NCBI GenBank assembly: GCA_020284085.1
Contig: JACEVL010000163.1
Coordinates: forward strand, 2,080,761-2,144,760
Origin: Aporrectodea caliginosa
Lineage: Eukaryota > Annelida > Clitellata > Crassiclitellata > Lumbricidae
Length of the DNA: 64,000 nucleotides
Reading direction: 5' to 3'
Shown here one piece after another: positions 45,950-58,700 of this stretch. The notes under the pieces are model-generated. The model was not told the origin of the DNA. It was given only the letters and a program-made list of their open reading frames with translations, and did no database searches. The position numbers were made by a program, and so were the translations under genes. The stretch's first letter is position 1, and every line of letters begins with the position of its first letter.

Positions 45950-46155
45950 AGAGAATTTTACACAGCAGTAGGTAGCAAGTAGACAGGTCATGAGAAAAAC
46001 AGGCAGGCCAAATGTCCTACCACGAGCCATGGTAGCACCACCACTGGGTACAGTGGTAACGTGGTGCTACGCAGGCACGTGAGGCGCCCTTGTAGCGGTA
46101 TGGCCGCGTTACGGCGCCATACAAATTGTCGTTATTATTATTATTATTTATTATT
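45950..46155 (+). mobile_element. Probable second SINE-like element with LINE-type tail
   Basis: A GC-rich stretch in AT-rich surroundings ends ACGGCGCCATACAAATTG then (TTATTA)n, echoing the GGCGCTATATAAA terminus of the window's LINEs. Inside is a nested perfect inverted repeat (46032-46070). No certain Pol III boxes. Confidence 0.4.
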
Positions 46156-46389
46156 ATTACGCAGCCTACGCTGGAAATCTTTGGTAACGGTTGCTAAGTG
46201 ATGGAGCAGGAGTAGAATCAAGATAAAATTGTTTGAAAGGCCAGTGGTTAATTAGCTGTCAAAACAGAGCTGGGGTAAAAAATTTACAGATTACTAGATT
46301 ACACGAAAGTAGGTAGGCCTATAAATCTAAGGTTGTTAATAATTATGCTGTACACAAAACACTGACAACTCGTTAGATATTTTAGTTTC

Positions 46390-46920
46390 ATGACCCCAAC
46401 ATCTTTTCAGGTAATTAGCAGAGGGGTTAGAAGAAGAGCTAGGGGTTCAACCCCTAACAACCAGAACACTGCTTTCAGTGAAGATATATCTTCTCGTTCA
46501 AACTCCTCAACTCTGCTCAGTCAGTTGCATTTACTTCCTTTTGAATTCAGAATAAGATTTATTAAACTGTCCTGTCTGACCTAAAACCCCTTACAAGCAC
46601 TCATACCTATTACCTACCTTCAAACAATAGTTTATCCGTACATCCCACCCCGCAGTCTGTGATCTTCAGTTATAGATCTTTTGGTCAAGCCTATAGATGT
46701 AGCAGTCATGGACTCGTGTGCATTCCATGTTGCTGCCCGAATTAAGTAATAGAATTGACTACCAATGTTTATCCATTGCTTGAACTCATATTTGTTTTCT
46801 TTCAAGAAACGCCTCAAAACTCACTTGGCTTTCAAACATCGGTATAGCCACCTGACTGACTAACTGTGCCTCAGATTCTGTGTGACTTTGCGCATGTTAA
46901 AATTTTCTTAATAATAAAAT
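46390..46920 (+). pseudogene. Diverged CR1-like LINE relic
   Basis: LHLLPFEFRIRFIKL (frame from 46390) corresponds to the 'LHWLP...RI.FK' block, and FKKRLKTHLA-like coding around 46800-46840 to the end of ORF2. The copy ends near TTAATAATAAAATG. Heavily decayed. Confidence 0.45.
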
Positions 46921-49133
46921 GTAAGTGGGTAACTGGGTATTGTTGAGATTGACAAGATAAATGTAAATATACAGGTTTTTCTATATTGATCACATGGCCT
47001 CAGCTCTGCTCATTTTTCAATGAATTGATTAGCGAGATTCCTCACCACTGCTGCCAGATTGAATGGGTGCCACGCCATTTCAGACCCTGTGTACAGACCA
47101 CGTAGTCCAAGTTTGTAGTGGATGCACTTAATTACCTCAATAGAGTGGAATTTCCTTGTGCTTGCCAAAGTCAAATTCATCACAACATTGATATCAATTG
47201 TGGGAGAGTTTGGCACTGCAAATACAAAATTGGCAAGTACAGGGAAATTGCAGAGTTAGTACAAGTACTTGGATTTGTAACCATGGGTGAAAAACAGACT
47301 ACCTGGGCCAACTGAACCTGCCCTAGGAGAGATTTAAATGGTATCCCGCCATTTTCTTAAGTAAGAACTCTTGTTGGCAACAAGAGTTCTAAAGATCTTT
47401 GCTAGTTGTACATACACTTGCTGGCATGTGGATACTAAATTTATCAAGTCTGCCAACAGTAAACATTAGTTTGGCTGGAAACTCGACTCCTCATAAACAA
47501 CTGGTCTGTCCTCGGACCACATTCATTCTTGCCAAGTGTCTTGTGTAGTACTTGATACAGAAGGCCACACACCCAGCCAAAGTCGGTTGATGTCTGTGAA
47601 TTTTGGGCTCTAGTGTCCGCCATTTCCAAACAATAGCTTTAAACAACATGCTCCAAAGAAAGTGTATGTCATCTATGACAGCAGTGGCATTTGTCTAGTC
47701 TTGGTCATGCTAATTTTTCGATGATTTTATCCTAAAAAAATTCATCGCCATGACTTTCATTTGAATTTACACCATGCCATTTTTGGTCTGCACATATGTC
47801 AGACTAACCGCTCAATATAACAGAAAAGATATACCAAGCATACACAGACACAGAAGAAAATGTATAAACAAAATGTATTCATTAAGATTTTGCCAATCAG
47901 CACAAGAATGAACTTATTAGCCATTAACTAACAAAACCACTTACCAACACATTAAAATGCAAACCAGTCTAAAACCATCTACAGTGGTATGTCAGTGATC
48001 CAAGAACTTATAATTCACTCAAAAATTTAATATAACACATGCATGTATACTGTATAGTGCTAACCAAGTTGTTTGGGAAACTAGACAAGTTTACTATTCT
48101 ATTCTTCACTTAATTAATATGCTACGACAAATAAAGCTTCATAATTTCATAGAGGATTGACAGGATAAGGTTATGGAAGTACAAATTCATTAGAGGCCTT
48201 TATTACATGTAACTGATTTTAAAGGCAGCAGCCCTGAGATTTCATCCAATGTCAGATTTTCATATGTAAGGTACATGTATATGCAAATGCTAAGTGTATC
48301 AAACACACTGATACATCAACATACACAATTCAAACAGCAAAGTGTCTCATAACAGGCAGTGACAGTAAGCAAATGACTTCATTCCACAGTGCTTAAACTT
48401 TGGTTGCTGGCATGCCATGTTCTCGTGGTTGTCATTTCATAAAAATTCATTGGTTGAAGCTATATCTGTGTACTTCATCCTTGTTTTTGGGCTCAAAGGC
48501 TTAGGAAACCTTAGCATACCCGCATTTTAAAAACCACAGTTGACGCATCACTGCAGTGGACTGCAATACCTTCTGCTTACTCAGATTCTATTCAGAGTTC
48601 TATCACGAGGTACACCAGTTTACAAAAGCCTTACCTTTACATGTATAACGAAACCGAAGCCATGCATTGTTTAAAAGATATGTGAAAATTAACAGCACCA
48701 GCAATTATATGGCATAACAAAATTAAGCAAGATTAAAATTAAATTAAAATTCTAAATTAAATCAAAATTAAGCTGCTTTAGTTGTTTCAAAGATCAACTG
48801 ATAGTGAGATTCTTCACCACAAAAATTTCAACTTTGCAAATGTTTTTCTCACTTGTCCTCCTAGGTTGTGCTCACTTCAAAGTGCTTGAAAGCAAAACCA
48901 AGAAGGCTGTTTCAGAAATAAGAAACAAAAAACTGGCATAACAATAAGCTGCCTTATTCACTCCAACAAAACAAGTCTTGAACTTTCTCTTTCTGGTTCA
49001 GTTATATATGATAGCCAAAAATATTATGAAATTGAGCAAACCAGTACAATTCTTCTTTTCAAATAACTTTTGGTCAAAGAAAATAAGATATAAAAGAAAT
49101 ATTAACAGAACAGCTGGCATTTACGACAGAGCC
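46921..49133. other. Intergenic / distal ZIP 3' flank, no gene seen
   Basis: Unique-looking AT-rich DNA. Several short frames on both strands have no recognisable features. Confidence 0.5.
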
Positions 49134-49139
49134 TTTATT
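49134..49139 (-). terminator. Candidate poly(A) signal of the ZIP gene
   Basis: AATAAA on the - strand about 600 bases after the stop codon. Others further on are equally possible. Confidence 0.35.
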
Positions 49140-49739
49140 TTAGGCTGCATTGATGGCGACTAAAGAAATGATATATACATGGGAAAGAAAACAATAACAG
49201 ACAATTACCGAAATTAATGACCGGTAGGCACTTAAATGCATTAATAGCTCATAAAAGATCAGCTTTAAAAATTACGACTTGGCAAGTAGAAGTATTGCAA
49301 ACAGACTAACGTAGTAATACTACTTTCCAGCATGACATCAACAGTACTCCACCATTCATCTGCACACTTTAAGAGATTCAGAAATTTCAAAATACTTTTG
49401 ACAGAAATAACTAAATACTTAAGCAAATGCACACACACACAAACAGTCACACATACTGGCCAACACATTTTACCTTAAGTCATGGGGAAAAGGTGCTAGA
49501 TAAATTGTCAAAATACGCCATATAACTTTGCCAATATGGTTCAGTCTGTCAATGTCATGCTACTAAATAATCTGTTTCCAAATGCATCTAAACATCTGAT
49601 TGACTTATAATCTAAAATCAAGTTCTACACGGTTTGAATAATTCTACATCTTGGCAATTGACAAGAAAATGCAATCTCTGTGAAATGATTCATACTCCAG
49701 CTGATAACTTTGGCACCTTGCAACAGATCATGCCTTCAG

Positions 49740-52700
49740 CTAGTCTAAATGCAATTGATCTTCATAAAGTGCAATCAGAAGCATGATCCCAGATCCAGTC
49801 AGCATTCCCATCAGCTGGAGAGCAAAGTGGACTAAAGGATGCTCCCCCTTCCGAGGATCGACCAGTTTTATCTCAGGAAGCTGAAATACAGATACATAAC
49901 GTAATGCAAGGCACATGAAACATGTTTGCAATTTAATCTTGAGCTGCATGAAGGTTTGAATCGTGGTGCATAAGATGAAAGCAGTTTCATCATGCAGTCT
50001 AAAACAAATGCAGTCCCTATCATAGAGTAATTGTGAATGAATACACCATTCATAACGTGTTAGCCTGTTCAGTAAATTTAACAAAGCAACAGAAAACTTA
50101 ATACTATTTCACAAGCGGCTTGTTTGACCATTGGTAGTAATTAAATTGTACTTTTACCTAAAGTAGACCTCTGACATGCAGAGCTTCTTGGCCAAGTTTA
50201 ATTTGTAATTCAATCACGGATTATTATGTTGGCTCTTATTCAATTAACATCCTTAAAAACAAACTTCCAATCCAACTACTTGACACTTGGTATTACTATT
50301 ATACATTTTTAACACACACCAGGTCACACAGAAATGAGGTATCCTAGTGGAAGCTCATAACTTCACTGAAGCCATGATTTCGATATTCCCAGAATTGAAC
50401 ATTTCTTTTAAAAAATCACAGGAGACTCTCTGAATATAATTGCTAGAAGAGTTAGAGTAGAAGATTTGGTGTTTAAATTAAATGCCAAGTAAAAAACATT
50501 CACTGATTTAATTAATACATATATAAAATAAATGTCATATAACAAAACATTTACTGATTTAATCAATAATGGACTTCAATAATGGTAGGCTTTCCCTGTA
50601 AACAAGCATCAATCACAGCAGGAAAATCTTAAATAAAAATAATTTATTGAAACAACTATTTATTTAAAATACAAAATATTAGCCACATCTTCTGTAATGC
50701 TTCAAATGAAATGTCAAAAGTTAAGAAATGGTCAGAAGCCTTCTGAAATCTGAAAGGCTTTCCCTCTTTGTAGAGCAGCTGAAAAATGAGCCACCTGCCT
50801 GTTATTAGCCATATTATGTGAAAATTATCAGGCTCCTAAGAACTTACACTTTTAATTGGAACTCAATCTGGTACTCAGAACTTACCATATCGACAAGAGC
50901 AATGTAGAGAAACATCCCAGCTATAATGGAAAATATCCAGGGGTTAACAAATGCAATGTTGCCAAGAGCAACACCCATAATCACTCCAAACACGCACAGT
51001 ATCGATGACACACAGTTGTAGACAAGGGCCTTCTTTGCTGACATCCCTGCCTTCAGAAGCATTGCAAAGTCACCTATGACACCAAACAATTCAAGCATAA
51101 CTATACTGACACTAATAACAGTACAAAACTAATGGCATAATATCATACTTAACCCTGGTTCCTTTGGAGGAAGGCAGGTACTGGTAAAATCTTTAACTTT
51201 CAGTACTTTCCAAGAATTGAACCCGACACTTCGAAGTAATTATTTTATTAATCCTATCATTCACCAGGTAAACAGATCTATTTCTGATCACAAACGTGAA
51301 GCATTTTAATAATTGTGTGAATAAACATAATAAAAAGATAAAGCTAAACAACTAAACAAATTTCTTCACGCTAAAAATAAATTTCATGGGATAAACTGTG
51401 GTCATAATCTTAACCCATGTTCTGTTAAAACACCCTTTCCTCTAGATGCTGTAAATATATTTAAAACTTTACAGAAAATCAGTTGGACTAGTATCAGCGA
51501 ATAAAGCTACCAACTCACCTAGTTCATGTGGAAGTTCATGACAAATGACAGCAATTGAAGTACTCAGACCTCCAGTCAGGCTGTTGGCAAATGCAGAGCC
51601 TAACAATTGTACATACAAATACTAAATTTCATATTCAGATTAAAACAAATTAGCCCACTTGCCCAAACAAGTATTAAAAGTGTTACTTTAACCATTTCCG
51701 TACCACACCATTTTAGTCCTGCGCTACCGAGGAATTCAGGGCAAAATTGGCAGATTTTCATAGACACAACATACATAACATTATACAACTCCTGTTCTAT
51801 TAGAAACATTGAGAACTTTGGATACGTATTATTTTTAACTTTCTAGCATGTTTGTCATGCAAATTTGTAAAATTATTGATACATACAGTTTTTTGGACTA
51901 TTTTTTTTATCGATACTATTTAGAATTTTCTAATGAAATTATCAACACTATGTTGCCCACACATGAAGTAACATGAGTCCAATTCGCCAGATAATCAACG
52001 ATATCAGATGTAAAAATGCAGTAGTTGCAGTAATTTTACGCAGGCTGGTCATCAGTACTCCAATTGCGTGTGGTATGCTCAGAAGATCAGTCAGCAAGGA
52101 GGCATAGGCATACATGTCATCGCTCGACGCATCCTTACCACTATAGACTCCGAACTAGACTTAGGCAGTGCTTGATTCACAGACACAAAAGAACTTCACC
52201 CCAAATAGAGACCTTTTTAGCAAACAGAACGGCCTCTGCGGACAGTAGAAGTTACTACTCCACGGCAGTGCATATTTTAACTGTATAACTACTGGGACAA
52301 ATGTCCCAGTAGTTATACAATTTGCCCCAGTAGTTTTAGGGTTTGTCCCAGTAGTTTTGGTGATTTGTCGCAGGTAGTAATGTACTTTTAATGTTACTTT
52401 ACATTGAAAGAACAGTCGTGGCAGACTTTGTCCCAGTAATCCGTTAAAATATGCACTGCTCCACGGTGATGCATCGTCATGTCCTGTGACTCCGGTGCTG
52501 CGTCTGACGGGCGACGACCTTATCGCCGGCCATGCAGTACTGTTATCACTATCCGCATCTCTACTTGCATCAACAAAATCGCTACTTTCAGTAGGAGGCT
52601 TTACAGTAATAATAATAATAATATCTTTTCTTTAATTAAGTGCCTGACAAACGCACTGCGCTGTACATTTACATGTTATGCAATTGAAACAATCTTAACT

Positions 52701-55700
52701 ACTAACAGAACAGACAGCCTACAGTAAATCCTGCGGTAATGGGGACAACAATTGCGGTAATACCACGGTTATGGGGTTTACTCTCGCAGTAATAGGGAAT
52801 GAGTCGGCAACAGACACGGGTGATGTTAAGAACTTGAGCACTGATAAGTTCTTGTGAACTTGATCCTCTCCCGACGTTTCTGCTACAGGAATTTGTCGAT
52901 GTGCTACTACCGTTTCTTACTGTTCTGTGCAACCGGTCTATTGTGGATGGAGTTCTACCACCGTCGCAGAAGCGCTTAATCCTGGTTCCTGTCCTCAAGC
53001 ATAATGGACTTGACTCATCTGATCCTGTCAACTTTCGACCTATTGCTAATGTTTCATTTCTGTCGAAAATTATTGAAAAGATTGCTGCTTATCAGCTTAC
53101 TGTTTATTTAGAGGCAAATAATATGCTTCCGGAGTGCCAATCCGGTTTTCGGAAAGGCCACTCCACTGAAACCCTCTTGCTCCGACTCCTTTCTGACATT
53201 TATGGGGCTAGTTCGCAACTCACTCTGCTGGCCTTGTTCGATGTTAGTGCTGCTTTCGACACTGTCGATCATGAAATTTTACTTAAGCGGCTACAAATTT
53301 CATTTGGCCTGTCTGGTAACTTTCTTAGTTGGCTGGGTTCATTCCTCAGTGATCGCTCTTTCTGTGTGGTCCATGGGCCCTCCAGGTCCTCATGGGTCCC
53401 TGCCCCTTACGGCCTTCCGCAGGGCTCGGTGCTGGGTCCCCTTCTTTACATCATTTACACCTCTGAAATTGGTTCCCTACTTACTGCTTCTGCTGTGCTA
53501 GGTCACCTGTACGCTGATGACGTTCAGGCCTACCTGCACTGCCTTGCTGCTAACGCCACTGCTGCTGTTCGAGCAATGAGCCTGGCTTTGGGCACCCTGG
53601 AGACCTGGATGTCAATGAACCGCCTGCGCCTCAACCCATCAAAAACCCAATTTATCTGGCTGGGCACTCGGCAACAGCTTGCGACTTCCCTCAATTTGTC
53701 TTTTCCTCTGTTGTCCGTGACCTTGGAGTTACACTGGACCAAGAGTTAACCTTTGCCCCTCATATAAACCGTCTCTGCCGTGATTCTTACTATCAGTTAC
53801 GCCAGATCCGCACTGTTGCTCGCTCACTTACTTCGAACTCCACCGCTACACTCATCCACTCTTTTATCACAATCCGACTTGATTACTGTTGCTCACTCTA
53901 TGCTGGTCTCCCAGCTGGTCGGTTGGGGTGCCTGACCCGGGTCCTGCGCTCTGCCGCACGCCTTTGCGGACGTATTCCTAAATTTGACAACGTCTCAGGT
54001 TATATGCTGGATGTGCTTCATTGGCTCCCTCTACTGCAGCGGATCTCGTATCGGATGATCTCTTTGGTCTGGCGGTCCTTGCTGGGTCTAGCCCCTGCCT
54101 ATCTACGCAACCTCTGCTGCCCTACCTTGGGTGCTCCGCGTCGTCGCTCTCTCCGCTCTACTGGTCCCTTTTGCCCGCACAGCTACTAAGCAGAATCGCG
54201 CCTTCTCAGTGGTTGGCCCCTCCCTCTGGAATGGGCTCCCTTTGGCACTGCGATTGCATCCCAGAATCCACTCTGAATCTTTCTATTCTTGCCTCAAAAC
54301 TATCCTTTTCAGCCGTGCTGGGGTCGGGAGCGCTCCTGAGTAGTAACCTTGAAGGGGCGCTATATAAATCTTTGTAATGAATGAATGAATGATAAGGAGA
54401 TTTTTTTATTTCCAGAAGCCTACTAGTCAGAAATAGTCAGGGCTTGGTTAATGCAAAATTTCCAGAAGCCTACTAGTCAGAAATAGTCAGGGCTTGGTTA
54501 ATGCAAAATGTCGAGAAGATAATAACAGACTAATGCAGTCAGCAATACAAATAGCTTTGTAAGCTAAAAATGTTATTTTTAAATTTGAACTGGTGTAAAC
54601 TTTTTGCAGAGAATGTGATGTCATCCTGCGGGGATGGGGACGAACCATGCGGGAATGGGGCGGGGGAAGACTTACTTGTTGCGGGCAGGGACAAGATTGT
54701 CTCCCCATGTCACTCTCTATAACACACACATCTAGCAGGACCCTATGGGCTCCAGATTTGATACCTGGGTTTTCTTCCACATCACCAACTCGACATTATG
54801 AGTCTCTGGGAGGAGAGCAACACTTTATAAAAGAGGCATAGTATTAATCTTATAAAATGTCTAATATTATGAACATTAGTAATGAACTAAATGAAGACTA
54901 CAGAATGAATATCATGGCATGTAAATAATTCTTAACTCATTGTTTCACCATGCAGTTCTGAAAGCTAAAATTTACATAAATTCTCACCAATGGCTAGACC
55001 GTCGGCAAAATTGTGCAGACCATCGCCAAAGATAACGACCCAAGCAACAGCGGCCACTGATTTAGGCACATCGTGACTATGGTGATGACCTCCAGTGACA
55101 TGGGTATGACCCCAGTTTGTGTCATTTGCTGTTGCAATTCCATCACAGTTTTTATGCAATTCATCATGAGCATCATCAGCAAGCTTACGAACTTCTAAAA
55201 AAACATATAACTAATAATTTATCAATATTATTATTAGTTTATTTTGTATTCACCATGCACTAGAATTAAATATGACATAATATCAAGCACGAGTTTCAAA
55301 TGTTTCTGGAATCACAACAATCCGTAATGTTTAACTGTATATCATTTCAATTATTATTTATTATGAATCCACTGCCTTTATTTACCACAATGATTGCACT
55401 AATGTATCAAAACAGCAAAGCCATCAAACCACCACTTTAGAATTCAATGACTTGCGCACATCTACGCTATTATGGACTACTGAGCAGCAGCTGTGCTGTT
55501 TCTTCTTTAGTCTGTCTCTAAGCAAAGACTGGCAACACACACCTTTGTTTGAATGAACCATCATCATCATCTCTTCACAAGAGTTTGCCGAATTGTGGTT
55601 CATTTTGACTGCTCTTGAGTTTCGTTCGTCCATAGGAGCCAATGACACCTTTGCCATTGAATCGAAGTCATGCTTCTGAAAACAGTTTTTGACTTTAAAT

Positions 55701-58700
55701 ATTCAGTCTTTCATTCACTTATTTATCTGTGTTCTTTGATTCAACAGATTAACAGAAATACAAATTTAACAAGATTTGAGTTATTTAGTTAGCTATGATC
55801 TCTTTATATTATTCTTGTTAAATAGGCGCCTTCTCAAGAGGGACTACGCCCCTTTCGGGTTACTATTGCTCCCCAATATGCGGCGTTATAAGGATGTCCT
55901 TTATGAATACTACAAGTATATATTACTGCTCATAACCGTATGATGTATACAATTTGGAAACAATAAACTGAAGTGAATTAACTGAATTGAATTGAACACA
56001 GAGTGAAGAGACACTGGGTGCAAATGGTAGACTCAACAGGAATCACAGTCCTGATTAAAATAGTTCAGGTAACACTGTTAATACACACTACCAATGCATC
56101 AGAAAGTAAATTTGATATAGTCGTTTACACTTTAAATAAATAAAACAAGTTCAGTTGAAAAACTGTTGGGATAGATTTTAAACCAGCACAAATAAATATA
56201 TCAACAGCAACCAAGACATGATTTTCAATGTAGCTGTCACTCATAATAGAGTCAAGGGTTCAAAACCTGAGGCAACCAACATGTGTTGCTAACTAAGCCA
56301 TGTATCTGCACGGATCAGCATCTGTTCAACTGATATTACTGAATATAACGGCACAGTTCAAACATGCTCATTTGCTCAAATCTATAGGCAAATCATAAAT
56401 CACTACCTTCTCTAATAAATAAATGGTCATGACAGCATTATCTCTGAATTATTGCTAAAGTGAAAATATAATATATTCAGTAATATGAAAGACCACCGAA
56501 AAAACCAATTCTCCCAACCTCAGAGTCATTCTTAACGCGTCTTCTTTCGGAACAGAATCCGACAACTCTTTCGACGATGAAAAACAGGAGTATTCCTGCT
56601 AGTGCAGTAAGGCCACACCAAACAGTTCTTCTCTGAGCAAATGCATCATGAACATGAATTTCATGTTCCAATTCATGACTGGTTCCATTATAATGGAGTT
56701 CTTTGTGATCATGAACATGTGGCATCACAGCCTTTACAAAATAAAAAAATACTCAATTAAGTTCAATATAGTCATGCAAAAAAATTTGACTACAGAAGCT
56801 GAGCTGAGATTTATTCCCAAAAACACAAGCATGAAACATTTTAAATTAACAACAGCATGAATAACAAACTTGTATAAGAGGCAGTGATGGGCAAAAGTTA
56901 ACTAAAAAGTTGAAAACTTTTAGTTAAACTAAATTTTTAGTTAAGGATAAAGTTTAACTAGAAAACAATAGTTTAGCTAAAACCATAGTTTAAATAATAT
57001 TTTTTAGTTAACTAAAAAGTTTAACTAACAAAATCGGCAACTACGCAACTATCTTCCGCAATGATTGTCATCAGTAACTGGTTTATTACTCAAGTCAAAT
57101 GAACTGCATTGTATTGCACGATGCATCATCGTTTGCATTAGCAACTTTCTTCATGATTTTCTGGTAGAACTGTAGTAGGACTATTAGTCTAGTACACTTC
57201 ACATAGTTTGAAAGTGAAATTGTCATTGACGCTCTGCATTATTACCAGTGTTTTCGTTAAAGAGTCCAAAAAGAGGACGTCTTGACACCCTGACCTAGAA
57301 TTTTTTTGGACGCAGCTCACGAATTTCAGCTATCACACCAACAAATTTGGACATTTTGAATGGATGTAAAAACGGCCATTTTGGCATTAACGGAAACACT
57401 GATTATATTTATTACAGTTCACTTAACCTCTGTTATTGTGAAAATGTTTGTGAAAAAGTTGGAAAAGTTTAACTAACTAGATTTAGTTTAGTTAACTTAT
57501 TTACAAAATCAGTTGCCAACTTTAGTTAAACTACTTAACTTTAGTTGAAAAATAGTTAAAGTTTAACTGAAAATTAGTTTAGTGCCCATCACTGATAAGA
57601 GGCATTTCAAACTAAGAAGCACTAAAACGATGACTACTTCAAGTAGTGAAGTAGATATGAAAAACTGCCAACCACTATTCTGGAAAAAATTACTTATTTA
57701 CATTACATGAAAATAATAAACTAAAAAAAATTTACTGACAGAAACTTTCAGATCACATGAAGTAATGAATGAAATATCAAATAAAAGAAACTGGCATATT
57801 AATATCAGTCTCTAACAGGCATGCAATTCAATATTTAATGCACTCATGGCATGATTGTCAAGTGCTGATAAAATAACTTAGATGTAATGTAAGGCTAAAA
57901 TGCCTGAGCAATGTGAGCCCCTTTTTCACTTAATATTTACTTTCCTATTCTTGCTTTTTTACATAGGTAAACAGATAATTTCCAGTAGTTTTTGATTCGC
58001 CATTTAAAGCTATTTTGTTACATTAGCCATGTCTATGTCTGTTTATCAGGTGAACAGTCTTTGAGCCTCAGGACTGTACATTTGATGACCAGCGTTGGAT
58101 AGATACATACAGTCAATATACATTGACACAATCTTGCACCTAACAAACATGATCATATTTCATTTTCTATAAGCAAATTAGAAATTATGGTATGTACCAG
58201 TATGTAACTGGACTGTCACTGTAAGAAGTGCATTTTGGGAATCTCTAAAAAAATGGTACACTCAGTGGTTAAATTGCTCACCTAGGGGCGGCGGATCGCC
58301 AAATCTGTACAAATCTAAAACTTAAGACCATCTGGCGAATCAATAACCAATACATTTGATAGTTGCTATATTCAGATAAACTTAAAATGTGTGAAACAAG
58401 GTGCATATGGTCAATAGTTGTAGCAGAAATCATTTAGGTGACAGCTCTCCTCTTTCAAGTGGCGGATCTCATAGTTCAGGTGGTGGATCTCAAATCCGAG
58501 GTGCCGGATCTCAGATCTTAAAATTTAACACAGTATTCAATTTTCTGCTGCTGTTGTTTCTGTCTGTCATTTGTTGAAAAACTTATTAATCATAGAATAG
58601 ATGTCCCTACAGAAAACTGTATTTTGATTATGATGAGCACAGACATTTAACATACATAGACAACACCACCAGCAAGTGATAAACTTGATAATCAAATTAG

